A stretch of 64,000 bases of DNA from Shinisaurus crocodilurus (GCA_021292165.1 JAHFWL010000240.1:1-64000), one strand, 5' to 3'; shown: positions 31,200 to 43,318, numbered from the stretch's first letter. Made by a program: numbers and translations. Notes: a model not told the origin generated them from the letters alone.

Positions 31200-31800
31200 G
31201 TCTAAACCAGTCGACCCAAATGCCTGTGTAGGAAAACGAGCGACGACTACAGGCGCTTTGCGAAATGACTTGCAAGGAGGTTTGCGCGGGTGGGAACCCG
31301 GCCGATATGCCCTTTCTCCTCCTCCTCCTCTGATCTCTCTTATGCAATATTCAGTCCGGGACTGGATAACCGGCGGCCCGGTTGGGCGGGGGCAGCTCGA
31401 CGAACCGCGGCGCCATCCCTTTATGCCTCGGAGAACGACGAAGAGGAGGCGAGCACCGGGGCGCGTGCAAAGGGCGTGCCGGGCGGCGGCTGCGGCTGGG
31501 GCTGGGGCTGTAGCAACAAGCCTGCGGCCATCAAGAGCACAGTCGCTCTGGAGAGCTTTTACAGCCGTGAAAAGGCGAGTTCGATTCCCTTCCCCACCGG
31601 GCCGGATCCTTCCCAGCCATGGCGCGCCAGGAGAGAGAGAGAGAGAGAAGACCTTCAGAGCCCCACTTTGTTACTGGTGCAGTGGAAACTGCTGAAATAA
31701 GGCCTTTTCTGTGCCCGGACAGCATGCGAGGATTTTTCAGTTCAGGCCGGAGAGCCCGGGGTGTTTCTCGGAGGAAAACGGAGGGGGGGGGGGATATTTA
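31200..31800. other. CpG-rich segment, possible promoter region
   Basis: CG dinucleotides are far more frequent here than in the surrounding A/T-rich DNA (for example 31370-31500 and 31720-31790). It lies upstream of the MS4A gene on the + strand, but other repeats intervene and no first exon could be joined. The open frames here are explained by GC content. Confidence 0.35.
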
Positions 31801-31904
31801 GACTGATCGTTCTATATGGGACGCGACACCCAAGTTTCTTTTGAGGCCAGTTTTTTTATTTATTAATTTTTGCCTTCCTCTGGACGGAAGTAAGAGATGC
31901 TCTT

Positions 31905-32038
31905 AAGGCGCAATCCTATTAAAGCATGTTTAGACAGAAAAAGTCCTACTACTTCCAGCATACCCCAGACAGCATGGGAATGCTGAGAGTTGTAGGACTT
32001 ATTTTCTCTGTGTAAACCATGCACTGGATTGCGCCTTT
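31905..32038. repeat. Small foldback repeat with GCGCAATCCTA ends, TTAA flanks
   Basis: GGCGCAATCC at the left and GGATTGCGCC at the right bracket a TACTTCCAGCAT/ATGCTGAGAGTTGTA stem. TTAA lies on both sides (31903-31906 and 32037-32040), which would suit a piggyBac-type target, but other copies do not all show it. Confidence 0.65.
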
Positions 32039-32501
32039 AAGGGGATGGAAAGGAGAAAAGCAACATTTTAGCATAGATCAGATTGGGAGGTAGTGTTCTC
32101 AAATGTTAGTAGGGAAGACAAAACTTTGTGCTCTTTCTTACTCAGGTCTCATTTTTGTGTGTAGCAAAAGATGCTTAAAAAAACAACTTGGATTTTTTGG
32201 GGGGGGGCATTTACAAATTGCCCTGCTGCCAAATAGAAATCCTTCGAGGAGGAGGAGGAGGTTGTTGTTGTTGTTGTTGTTATTATTATTATTATTATTC
32301 TCGTTTTGCAGAAGATGTGTGTGCGTGGGGCGGAGATCAATATCACTTCTCTCAGCTGCATTTCAAATTGCAGGGAGGGACCCCTCCACGGGTGGGAAAA
32401 TAGTTGGGGGCAATTTTGACCACAAAAATACCCCGCAAGAAAAGAGATATTCATCTCATTCTTCCGGTGAGACTTCCACAATAAACTTCTCAACACACAC
32501 A

Positions 32502-34397
32502 CAGGGCTGTGGAGTCGGAGTTGAGGAGTCGGAGGAAATTTTGGGTACCTGGAGTCGGAGTCGGCAAACAATGCACTGACTCCAACTCCTACTAAATTTA
32601 GATTGGAATTAAAAAAAAAAAGCAAGTTTAAATGTCCCAATTCACAAAAAGTTATAATTAATGACTTCTCTACTGTAAGAATAAAGACCAATGCATGCAG
32701 TGCCTCACGTAACCGCAAAACGAACACGTTAAGTGACAGTGAAGAAGCATGCTTTTCATGTGCTTCACTATATGGCACGCAACGCACAATTAGGAGCGGC
32801 AATACTTATACTTTCCATAGTGTTGTGTTCTGCTGTTACAGGGAACGCAGCGCCCATGGGTAACCTAGCCTCTCACTGATAAGGGATTAAGTAAATATGT
32901 TTTCTGCAGGACTAGAGACACTTGTATAAGTGAAGGGAATGGAGGGTCAATAGTTCAAGACTGAAGCTGTAAACCATTGGAAAAACTGCTGTCATTCAGC
33001 TAAGGCTATAAAAACTTGTAAACTCCGATTGTTAGCTTAAACTTTAAACATGACTATGGGATTCTACTAGGGAAATCATGTTTTATAATAAATGCCCCTT
33101 CCTGGATCCTCCCACTGCCCTATCTTCAGCAGCAGATCAGCACACAAAAAGGAGAAGGCAGCAGCTTCTGCCCAACTACCTCTCTCTGCTAGAAGAGCTT
33201 TCTTTCTCACCCCTTTCTCACCCCTTCACTGTCACCAAGAGGTTGCAATGTGACGATCTAACCCCGGGTAAATTCCTCTTGGAATGGAAGAGCCTGTTAT
33301 ATCGCCTGAACAAAAATGGAGGGTTAATAGCTGAGGGCATTGCATCTTCAATGATGAAAAGAGAGAGTCTTTTGCTGGAAAATGAAATCTTGTTAGCGGC
33401 TATTTATGTTGTCCCAATGAGCCAACTTTTGTTGAACAGTGAACAGACTGCTACTGGGAAAAAGGCCCTCTATGATGTAGCAGTTCGCATGAAGGGATTA
33501 CGACCTGAAATACCTCCACAGGAGGATGAAGTTCTTTTAAGCAATAGTGGTAACTCAGGATCATCTTCTTCAAATGAAGAATTAGACTTTGATTCCTTCT
33601 TAGACAAAATGGAAGTTGCTAAAGGAAAGCGACGTCGCATAAGCGTTACAGAACCAGTAAATGTCCAAATAAAAAAATTCCAACAGGAGTTTTATAAAGC
33701 ACTAAAAGAAGTTGAAAAGTATGATCGCTCATCAAAACTTACTGTTGAAGAAGCCATCCTTGTTTATCCAGAGATCTTAGTGATGTGGCCAGAATAGTTA
33801 CTGCAATGCCACCCACCCAAGTCAGTGTCGAAAGATTATTTTCAGCCCTAAAAATAATAAAGTCTGACTTAAGAGCCTCTATGAAAGAGGATCTGGCAGA
33901 GGCAATTCTCTTCCTTAGAACTCTACATTGAATTGATTTGCATTTGCTAAGCCTATAACTACATTTCAAGATTAATATAAACCATTTCTAGGTTTTACAG
34001 ATTTTGTTTTTAGTTCATATAGATAAGCTTTGTTTTTGTTCTAAAACAACCAAATAATGTGGTTTGTATTTTTGAACTGGTAAAGTTCCTGTTCCTGATG
34101 TTTATGCCTGTTGCTACTATCCAGCCACTTGATTAATTAAATTAATAAAAAATAAATAAATAAAACTTTGTTGTTTTCATTGTATTTGTCTTTTGCTTAA
34201 ACTGTTCAATACAGTAGACTGTTGGCTTCCCAGCCAGTAGTCCTGTGGTAATGACATGTATGTTGCCTTTCTTTCCTTCAAGGAATGTATAAAATACATT
34301 CGCATATTAATACAGAGGAGTCGGGGAGTCGGAGTCGGAAGTACAAAAAACTGAGGAGTCGGAGTCGGAACATTTATCTACCGACTCCACAGCCCTG
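32502..34397 (+). mobile_element. hAT transposon, 1.9 kb, with intact ends
   Basis: The ends CAGGGCTGTGGAGTCGG and CCGACTCCACAGCCCTG are perfect 17-bp inverted repeats. Both are followed inwards by GGAGTCGG subterminal repeats. The exact 8-bp duplication CACACACA lies at 32494-32501 and 34398-34405, within a CA-rich target. The inside encodes the C-terminal part of a hAT transposase. At 1.9 kb it is probably internally deleted relative to a full autonomous element. Intact ends suggest it could have been moved by a transposase supplied elsewhere. Confidence 0.92.
33078..33931 (+). pseudogene. hAT transposase, C-terminal part, frameshifted
   Basis: The open frame 33078-33797 reads 239 codons, including SALSAADQHTKRRRQQLLPN, a KGLRPEIPPQEDE stretch and an acidic Ser-rich linker (NSGNSGSSSSNEELDFDSF). 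A shift of frame near 33780 is needed to reach the downstream segment with SVERLFSALKIIKSDLRAS, the hallmark hAT C-terminal dimerisation motif, stop at 33929-33931. The N-terminal BED finger and the first catalytic Asp region are not seen. A dead or partial transposase. Confidence 0.85.
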
Positions 34398-34409
34398 CAC
34401 ACACACACA

Positions 34410-35215
34410 CTTAACCCTCCACCTGCCCCAAATACTATAGTTTGGCAGCTGCCCTAAATCCCCAGTGCAAGGAGGCGCACTGTGCTTTTTCTTGAAGAAA
34501 AATCTGAAACGGAAAATTCCGAGTCAACCCGCGGTGTATCAGTATACCCGTTTGAACAGTCTGTGGGACAAGAACTACCTTAGACCACGCCCTCAAGTGC
34601 GCGCACAAAGTTGTAACTTTTTTTTACTGCTCCCTCCGGCTGTGCACCTTGATTTGGAAGAAATAGCTGGTGCAGTTTTACCACCTTTATTTTTTGATCC
34701 CCTTCTAATGTCTGCAAATCAAGTAACAGCAGCACCATGGGGCTGTGAAAAATCTAGCAACACACAGACCCCTAACAAGGTGGGAGATTTTTCTCACTCG
34801 CCTCCTTTCTTGTGATCTGAGCTTCAATTTCTTCTTCCCTCTATCCCAGGAGGGTGTGAAAGCTCAGGCAGACACATACACACTATCCTGGCTCAGGTTG
34901 CCAAGGGCTAGAACTAGAAAACCCTCTAGTGGCCTGGAAAGGAGAATGTTGCCAAATGCAGCTTTTCCTATCGCAGCCATAAGGGCTAGAAACTTGCTTT
35001 TTTAATTAAAAAACGAGATTCCCATGAATTTGAATTCTATACCCAGTATCATATTTTAAGCTTTCCCCACTCCCTCCTTGCACTTTGCCAGTGTTGCAGC
35101 ATAAAAACAGTCCTGATTCAGGTAGCCACATGGCAGTTCTCACAGAAGAAGCATCTTCCATGTGATAGCTGTGGTGTGTAAATTGTCTGGTCCTTAAACC
35201 TTGCATCAATATATT
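34410..35215. other. Intergenic, no gene recognised
   Basis: 34465-34815 is open on the + strand but has no splice or family support. A segment near 34925-35000 (GGAAAGGAGAATGTTGCCAAATGCAGC) recurs loosely at 39415-39450 (GAGAAAGGAGAATGTCACCAAATGCAGC), so it belongs to an unnamed repeat. Confidence 0.4.
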
Positions 35216-35217
35216 TT

Positions 35218-35450
35218 TCTATTATTTATTATATTTATACCCCGCCATTTTTCCTGCAAGGAACCCAAGGCAGCTTACATAATCCTCCTTTCCATTTTTA
35301 TCCTCACAACAACCCTGTGAGGTAGGTTAGGCTGAGAGTTAGTGACTGGCCCAAAGTCACCCAGTGAGCTTCATGGTCGAGTGGGGACTAGAATTCGGAT
35401 CTCCCAGGTCCCAGTCCCACACTCTAACCAGTACACCACACTGGCTTATA
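35218..35450 (-). mobile_element. Sauria-type SINE
   Basis: Minus-strand copy with tail TATTTATTATATTTATACCCC at the left, the CACAACAACCCTGTGAGGTAG middle, and the tRNA-like head complement (CTCTAACCAGTACACCACACTGG) at the right. Confidence 0.85.
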
Positions 35451-35530
35451 GAAAATGAACCAAAACAAAATTCTCACCTCATCTTCCCCAGCTAAATTCA
35501 ACAAGTGCCATTATTCCCAGCATGGAGAGG

Positions 35531-35611
35531 ACCAGTGTAGCGTAGTGGTGAGTGTCCGACTTGGACCCTGGAGATCTGGGTTCTAGTCCCCGCTCGGCCA
35601 TGAAACTCACA
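35531..35611 (+). mobile_element. Sauria-type SINE, head only
   Basis: CCAGTGTAGCGTAGTGGTGAG to CCCCGCTCGGCCATGAAACTC is the tRNA-like head; the rest is missing after 35611. Confidence 0.75.
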
Positions 35612-36179
35612 GTAGTAGCAAACCAGTGCACATCTTAGGGGGAATGTTTGTCATTGTCCTCCAACATGCCAATAATAATTGCGGGGCTGAAGGAGACACC
35701 CTGGTATGGTAGAACAACGTCTGTTTTGCATTATGGAGGTCCTGGGCTTGAATCCAGGGTAGATCCCACACTAGGAAAGAGAGCTGGGTCCTCACATCTC
35801 CTCAGATATACACTTGGGCCAAACAGAGGAGCACTGCATGGACCAAAAGCATGACCCCTGCAAGGTAAGAATTGTTGTGACAACACATGGCCTCAAAGTT
35901 GTAGGACATTTTACTGAATTTGAGGGGGGAAACGGAGCAGGCGAAAAAACCATATAATCAGTTTTGTTCAAGATACAGGGAAATAGTGATTTTAAAAAGA
36001 AGGTAACAATGGATGATCTCCGACTGATTTGATTTGGAACGTATTATTACAACGTAAAGTATTATTTTTTATAATAGCAACAGTCAGGAGCTACTGCATT
36101 TGGGATCCGTTTACTAAAAAGAAAAAGGGAAAAAGAAAGAATCCCAAACTTCTAGTCTTGATTAGTATGAGATATATTT

Positions 36180-36600
36180 GCAATGCTCTTGGAGTAGGAG
36201 GGGGAAGATTAATCCGGGCTCCTTATCACTTCCTTAAAAAAACAAAACAAAAAAACCCTGCTAGATTACCTGCAGCACTCTTGGCCAAGATCACAGCTGT
36301 TCAGCAGTTCTTGACAGCCTCTCCCATCCAGTCATGCTGCTGCTCTGGCCCAGGGCACAACCTAGAGAAGGTAAGGAGTCTGTACAAGGGACATGGCATG
36401 GTGCTGGTAGGAGCCAGCAAAAGAGCACCTTGGCTACCTATGTTGCTGGCTTTTGAAACAGCAATTGGCAGCTTCCCTTCCTTTTCTATTGCCAGAGGAA
36501 AGAAGACCTGCAGCTCTCCTAGCAGGAGGAATAATCTATTGCCCAACAGGCGGGTGGGTAATGTTGTCCCCGGTTAAGTGGACCTGGATCGAGCGAATAA
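36180..36600 (+). repeat. Unnamed interspersed repeat, copy 2
   Basis: Homologous to the complement of 10060-10440. The shared landmarks are GATTAATCCGGGCTCCTTATC, CCCAGGGCACAACC and GGTAAGGAGTCTGTACAAGG. No coding or RNA gene signature was seen. Confidence 0.6.
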
Positions 36601-36774
36601 AAGCCAACGAATAAAAGCCTGCCGCTCTCATGCTCTACTCTCCAAACAGGGAGAAAGCAACTCCAACCCTTCCCCAGGGCCCTAGCGCCCTTTGTCCCCT
36701 AAACTAGTCTCTGGTGTGGTAGAGTAGAGGATGCTGGCTGTTACTAGTCTAGAAGTAGGATTCAACTCTTAGGG

Positions 36775-36985
36775 CCACCACAGGCATTCGGTGGTTGCTG
36801 CTGGTGGCTCCAGTGTCAGTGGGGTGGCGTATCCACTCCGGGCTTTAATCTGAACTTTGAAGGAGCTATCCATGGTGCTGAACCATCGTGCCCAAAATAG
36901 GTTCTGAACCATGGATAGCTCCTTTAAAGTTCAGACTGAACCCTGGAGTGGATACACCACCCCACTGATAGTAGAGTCACCAGTC
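36775..36985. repeat. Foldback repeat with GTATCCACTCC arms
   Basis: GGTGGCGTATCCACTCCGGG and its inverse (CTGGAGTGGATACACCACCC) close a stem that also pairs GAACTTTGAAGGAGCTATCC with GGATAGCTCCTTTAAAGTTC. A second copy is at 53345-53560, with decayed relatives at 5500-5720 and 52290-52400. Confidence 0.7.
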
Positions 36986-37960
36986 ACTGCTGCAGCAGGC
37001 ATTACTTTCAAAATGTGTGTCTGGCACAGCGTTTCCCACAACCTGGGGCCCTCCTGATGTGTCAAGCTGCAACTTCCCTTGGCCACGCTGGCTGGGAATT
37101 CTGGGAGTTGCAGGTTGGGGAAGCCTAGGCTAGCAGCTGTGTCTTCTTTTCAGTTTTACTCTAGAGTAGCTGCAGAGGGCCCAAGCCAGATCTTAAAAGC
37201 TTCCCCTGTCCCAGTCTAGGATCCCAATCTGGATTTAGGGCCCTGCACCTTCTACTCTGGAGTGAGAAATGAAAACAAAATGGTGTAGCTGCTAGCTATT
37301 AGAATTGCTTGACTATTATTTAAAAGAAGAAGTAAGTCTCTAGACCTGGTGATTGCCAGAAATGTTCGATTGCATGTGATGAAATACATACTGGGTAAAC
37401 CAGCAGGATGACTCAGTTAAGATGTGTCTGTGGTTGGGGAGCAAGGCTTTGGCGTCTTACATTTCTCCTTGCCATGATTAAAAACATATTTTATCAAAAT
37501 AAGTGATGTCAAGTAATGGGAGAATTATGCAAAAGGAGGGGGCTCGAAGATGAACTGGGCGTACGAAAAAGTGCTCTTGAACTCCCAGTGCAAGGTAAGG
37601 GGGCTGTGCAGATTAAAGTGCCAGTGACTGCAATGCCCAGTTAGAATACTTTGACCTCAAAGTATTAATAGAGTTAAGGTTGGAAGCTGGAAAATGAGCA
37701 AAATCCACATTATTATTGTTCAAAATCTGAGCGCTGGGCTGTTGTTGTTTTTTAATTTCACCCTGCCTAATTTGTGCAATCGGTTTTGCCGGGGAATAAA
37801 ACCGTCGATTTCTCGTGGCCAGGCCTTTAATCAGCCTAAAAGTTGGGGGGGGGTGCCAAAAAGCGGGGGGGGGGAGTTCATCTAGTTTGCAGGCCTTTTA
37901 AAGGCAGAACTGTAAACTTGTGTTTTTTAATTACCGTATGTGTGCGTAAAAAAAAAAAGT
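36986..37960. other. Intergenic, no gene recognised
   Basis: A decayed hAT-type foldback (CAACCTGGGGCCCTCCTGATG to GTTGGGGAAGCC) lies at 37028-37125. The remainder shows nothing. Confidence 0.4.
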
Positions 37961-38470
37961 GGGGCCGGGCGGGCCGAGAAACATTAGCGGGCGGGGGGGG
38001 GGCACCGCTTGTGGCGATGAATCCGTTAATCCATCTCATGGCTCCGCGGGCAGAAGGGGGGGGGGGGAGGAGAAGAAGCATCCGGAAGCTGTTGCGTTTT
38101 GAAATCTTTTCGTTTCTCATTCTGGGGGCTAAAATCGCAAGCTTCTAGCTCTGACTGTGCAAGACATGTTTGCTATGCGCTTGGCGTCGAGGAGGAAGGA
38201 AATTAATCCAGACTCGTTTGTAATGGGGGGGGGGGCTTTGTTGTGCAATGCTCAGCCCTGCCCACCCCTGCACGCCACCTCCCTTCTCCAGTCTAGATCG
38301 CAGCCAGAGGGACGCGCCGCAGCCCGCCCGCCCGCCGGGAGGAGGGCGGCGGGCAGGGTGGAGTCCCGGGTTTGTTTCCAGGGATGTGTTAACGAAGACC
38401 GGATGCTCGCGTTCAGTGTCTGCCCCCCCCCCCCCTGGAACCCGTCCGGCCCCCTACCGTAAGGCAAATG
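37961..38470. other. CpG-rich segment, possible promoter of the MS4A gene
   Basis: CG-rich sequence (GGGCCGGGCGGGCCGAG; CGCCGCAGCCCGCCCGCCCG) lies 1.5-2 kb upstream of the MS4A start codon on the same strand. It could hold the first non-coding exon. No TATA box or initiator could be fixed. Confidence 0.4.
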
Positions 38471-38529
38471 TCTCCGGCCGGGAAACTGATTTTGGGTACC
38501 ACAAAGGGGCACCAAATCGTTAGTTGTTT

Positions 38530-38685
38530 AGGGCGCAATCCTATAGCATGTTTAGACAGGAAAAAAAAGCCTTACAGCAAAAAAAGAAAAACAAACGTCC
38601 TAGCATGGTTGGCTGGGGCATGCTGGGAGTTGTAGGACTTTTTTTTCCCTTCCCTGTCGAAACATGCGTAGCATTGCGCCATTAA
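38530..38685. repeat. Small foldback repeat with GCGCAATCCTA ends
   Basis: GGCGCAATCCTATAGCATG at the left and CATGCGTAGCATTGCGCC at the right. Only the right arm keeps the GGCATGCTGGGAGTTGTAGG stem. Confidence 0.7.
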
Positions 38686-39733
38686 TTTGTTTTTACTGTA
38701 TTCTATTCTTCCCGATTGCTCACTTGATGAGTTCAGCCTGATGAAAGTGTTCCGGAGAACTTGAAAACTTGCTGGCGACTTTGTGACAATTTAGTTCGTC
38801 GGGGGGCGGGGGTATCCCGATACTGTGAGTTTTTGATTCCGTTTGAGGCACCCACATTTCCTTTGTCTGTCTGTCTGTCTCTTGTTTTCTTCTTTCTTTC
38901 TGATCATTTCTCATTTGCCTGTTTCCTGTTGTTCTTTCCTTCTTGGGGGGGGGTCCTTTCGGGGAGAGGGATGCTCCTGGATGAGAAGAGGTGAGCAGAC
39001 TGGTTGTGCCATGGAGGAGAAAAGCCTCATCTAGACTCTTAAACATAGAAGAAGCAGTTGCCAACTTCTTTACTGACCCCTGTAGCTGTGCCTTTAACAA
39101 TGGCTTGATAATTAGCAGGTGAAGCTATACCACAGGCACTGAGAGAAATCTTATCCACTGCTAATTATTGCTGATCATGCAGCTGTTACAGTGCAGTGGA
39201 AAACTTAGTAAATTTTCCCTCAAAAATTGCTTTCTTCTGTAATGCAAGGTGGGAACCATGTTGCAGTCGCTGTAAAGGAGTCTGCTTCCTTCTTACCTCC
39301 ATTAAACCAGGAGCACAAAAATACTCTGGAGACTCTTCTAAAGCTGAAGATCTCAACAGCCCAGGGATCCTGGCTAATATTGCTCAAGGCCAGACCTGGG
39401 AAATCCATGTGTATCTTTCAGAGAAAGGAGAATGTCACCAAATGCAGCTTTTCCCATCACAGGATTGAGGTCTCAGGAAAAGGCAGACCCAAGTGGAAGT
39501 TTTCTATCCTTGCCTTCAGGTTTCCCCCAAAAGGCACTAGGTGTCTTTAAGAGCTCCACAGCAGGCAGCAATTCAGCAGGCGTGATTTTTCCCATCAACA
39601 CATTTGCATGCTAGGAAAATGGCCCCCCGCTGAACTTCTGCCTGTTATACAGCTATTATAAGAATATATTTTTTTGTTCAGGGGAAAGAGCTAAACTGCA
39701 CTCACTGTGCTCTCCTTGATGGAGGATCTAAAC

Positions 39734-39864
39734 CAGCCTTTCCCCACCTGGGACCCTCCAGAGGGCTTGTCCTACAACTCCTAGCATCCCCCAGCCAGCA
39801 TGGCTGGGGGATGCTGGGAGTTGTAGGACAAGCCCTCTGGAGGGTCCCAGGTGGGGAAAGGTTG
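39734..39864. mobile_element. Palindromic hAT MITE just upstream of the MS4A start
   Basis: CAGCCTTTCCCCACCTGGGA and its inverse flank a perfect-looking stem (CTTGTCCTACAACTCC.. against GGAGTTGTAGGACAAG). The exact duplication ATCTAAAC lies at 39726-39733 and 39865-39872. It ends about 155 bases before the MS4A start codon. Confidence 0.9.
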
Positions 39865-40020
39865 ATCTAAACACCTGGGGTGACAGTTCCTTCCAAAAGG
39901 TGACAGTAGTTTCCCTTTCTTTCTCTTTCCTTCCCTTGCTTAGACAATTTTGATTTCTTTTGCCCAACAGTGTTCCTCCTGTATTCCAAGCCTTAACAAA
40001 ACCGCTCCCCAAATCTCAGC

Positions 40021-40122
40021 ATGGATTCGACTCCCATTGGGCCCTCCTCGAGTGTTGCGATGAACCCTGCTATGCTACAGCCAATGAAGAACTTTTACTT
40101 GGGCGAGCCATTGGCCCTGGGG
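40021..40122 (+). CDS. MS4A exon 1 (start codon)
   Basis: ATG at 40021 in context CTCAGCATGG. Encodes the N-terminal tail ending NFYLGEPLALG, where MS4A proteins enter the first helix. Donor GTGAGTA. Confidence 0.9.
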
Positions 40123-43100
40123 GTGAGTACAGAGTTTAGGGGAAATTATATCTGAATGTACAATGGCCGGCGGCTAAGGATTGTCTACCCGCTTTTGTGC
40201 TTCCTTCCACATGACCTAGAACAGTGTATTTTGGGGGACAAAGGGGTTCCTCATTCAGAGAGCCAATAATGGCTCACCAGCATCCTTGGCAGGCAAATTG
40301 CCCAGGACTACCAGTGTTCCTCTGCGATACATGTCGCCAGTGCAGGGGAGTGTGTAGCCTAGGGCAAGGAGACAACAAACTATGGTGAACAGCCCATAGT
40401 TCATAACCCAGCAACAAACCATGGGTTCTCTTCATGGGTTGTTCATGGTTAACAAGCCATGGCTTGTTAGCGCAGCTGGGTTAGACAACATGATAATAAC
40501 CCACAGTTCAATGACAAGCCACACTCAACCCTTGAGTGTGGGTTATCATGTTGTCTGAACACAACCCTTGAGTGTGGGTTATCGTGTTGCCTAGACCCAG
40601 TCACCAGTTTCATTCCTGTGCAGTCTACCCTTTCTTTTAATTTTGACTAGATTACTCACACAGAACCGTTTTGAATTTGCAAAGCAGGAGCACGGAGCAG
40701 GAACCTTTTAACACTTGAGGCCCACAGCCCTGTTCAGGCTGCAGACCATCCCATGCAACTTAGAGGCAGGGGCTAGCATTGGGGGCGGGGCTGCCCATCC
40801 CTCTTGCTTGTACCCTGTTCTGCATAATGCCTGAATAGGGCTATGATTAATTCGCTTTAAGTTATCCCGAGTATCTCACGGGCATGTGGAGCAGGGCCCA
40901 GTGAGCGGTCTGGGAGCTGCCCTGCTGAAACAAAAGGTAAGTGGACCCGATCAGCAACCTCGATGGGCAGGAACGGTGCAGGGCTGTTTGGCGCCCTAGG
41001 CCAAATTATATTTAGCGCCCCCCCCTCTCGTGCCGGGGGGGGGGCTCCGGAGCAAAGCAGCCCTGCTCTGCAACCCCCCCCCCCGCGCCGCCGCCGCCGC
41101 CGCCACCACCACCACCTACTTTCCCCCCCCCCCGATGCTGGCTGCTGCTGCTGCTGCTGCCGCCTCCTCCGACGTGACGCGCTTTTTTTTTTTCCGGGGA
41201 AACCAGGGCAACAGGGCTGTTTAAGCCCTGTTGCCCTGGTTCCTCCCACCAAAACAACGCCGGCGGGGCTCCGGAAACGACGCCAAGGTAGGTAGGTGGC
41301 TGGCGGGCGGGCGGGGGCGGGCGAGCGCGTGGGGGGGGAGGTGCGGCGGCGGGCGGGGCGGGCGCGGCGGGCGGGGCAGGAGCGCGCCGGAGGCGAGGAA
41401 GGAGCGCAGCGTTTCTGCGCCCTCTTCCGCCACGCGCCCTAGGCAGCCGCCTGGGTCTGCCTAGCGGTAGCGCCGGCCCTGTCGATGGGAGACCACTGGG
41501 AGTGCCAGACAGACAAAATTAAAAGAAAGGCTATGTAAGCAGGCAGCAGGTTAATAACTGCATAGGTTCTTTCCAATGGGAGAGGCTGAAAGGGGAATTT
41601 TTGAGTAGAGGAGAGAGTTGTTGCTAGTAACATTTGAACCTTATTTATTTATTTATTTATTTTATGCATTTTCTATACCGCCCAATAGCTGAAGCTCTCT
41701 GGGTGGTGCATGACAATCAGTTAAAAAAATACAATAAAATACAGTTAAAAATATAAACAATAAAAACATTATAAAAATGTAAAACCAATTTTAAAATTAT
41801 CACTAAAACAAGTCCATAACACGACCGCTAAAAACAATTTACCACCCCCGCCGTATGCCATTTAATTATTAAAAGCCTCAAGGTAGAGGGCAGTCTTAAC
41901 CTGGCGCCGAAAAGATAATAGAGTTGGCACCAGGCGGGCCTCAGGAGGGAGCTTGTTCCACAGTTGGGGGGCTACCACAGAAAAGGCCCTCCCCCTTGTC
42001 GCTGCCCTCCGAGCCTCACGTGGAGGCGGCAGTTGGAGGAAGGCCCCAGATGTTGAACATAGTGTACGGGTAGATTGTAGTTGGGAGAGGCGTTTCGTCA
42101 GGTATTGTGGTCCCAAGCCATGTAGGGCTTTAAAGGTCAAAACCAGCACCTTGAATCTTTTCCTTGAGGGCTTAGATCTTGTTGAGGGAGTTTTACCTGA
42201 GTATTTCTGAAGATGACAGGGATACCCTCAGCCGAACTGGACACAGGGATCTATGCCCTAATCTCCTGCTTAGGTTACCACAGCACGCGCTTTGTGGAGC
42301 TGCCCTTGAAGAGTGTATGGAAACTGCAGCCGGTGGGAAATGTGGTGGCCCACATAAGTTTCTGCGGTGTGCTTGATTGACCTTATCACACCAGTCCTAT
42401 ACCAGCTGCATTGGCTTCTAGTTTGTTTCCAGGCCTAGTGCATTGTTGGTTCCCAACAAAGTCCTAAATGTTTCGGGATCGGGATATCGAAAAAAGATGC
42501 TTCCTTCTCTGTGAATGAAGTTTGCAATGTGTGTAGTTTGCAATGAGGCTTTGCTGTACATGCCGCCACCAAGAGAGGCTAGATTGGGAGGATGGGGTCT
42601 TTTCTATGGCGACACCCTGACTGTGGAATTCCCTCCCTAAGGAGGTCAGACTGGTCTGCTGCTGTAGATGGATCATCATTATTATTTTCTGCTTGGATTT
42701 TGAAAGATTTTAAAATGTTATTAATTCCGCTCTTTTATGCTTTTAAATACAGTTTTCTCTTGTCCTCCTTGTATTGGTTGTTACGAATTTGTTTTGAAGT
42801 TTTAAGTTGTAAGGTGTCTTGGGGGGGTGTTTGGGGTCAGGAAAGTGACTAATAAATAATTTTATAAATAAATAAATAAGCTGTGCATGCAAATATACAA
42901 ATATATGCCAACGATTTACATCAAGTCAGACTGAATGAACAATACTTTCATAGTGTTGAGATTGTCTTATTTCATTTTGTTTATGAAGGGGGTGGGCATG
43001 TATCCTGTAAAGTCTCAATATGTTCTCCCCATCTGCCAACTTGAATATGATCTGTAATTTTGCCATTTTCCTAAAATTAACATGTTTTATATAACCAGTG

Positions 43101-43283
43101 TTCTAAAGGATGGCACGTTCGTTCTGACTTCACCAGCTGCTGGCGCTGAGTAGTTAAAAGCTTCTACGCTGTTTCATGGTGCTGCTCAATACATACTGCT
43201 CCTTTCATATATATCCCAACAGGGGAATTAAAGGGATATGCAAGTATGAATCCAATAGTACGGTGCATCATTTTCCAAACCAG

Positions 43284-43318
<35 letters not shown>

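Noticed and set aside
31575..31610. tRNA-like GTTCGATTCCC at 31583
   Set aside because: It resembles a T-loop, but no matching D-arm or acceptor stem lies upstream.
31198..31700. Open frames of 165 and 136 codons
   Set aside because: GC-rich sequence yields few stops; the frames overlap, lack splice signals and resemble no family.
36029..36577. 182-codon + strand frame
   Set aside because: It lies over a repeat shared with 10060-10440, where the frame is not kept.
41030..41460. CpG island or promoter
   Set aside because: The exact TCGATGGG duplication at both sides marks the whole segment as a hAT insertion.
41862..42149. 95-codon minus-strand frame as a small gene
   Set aside because: It matches the end of the L2 polymerase seen again at 55800-56345.
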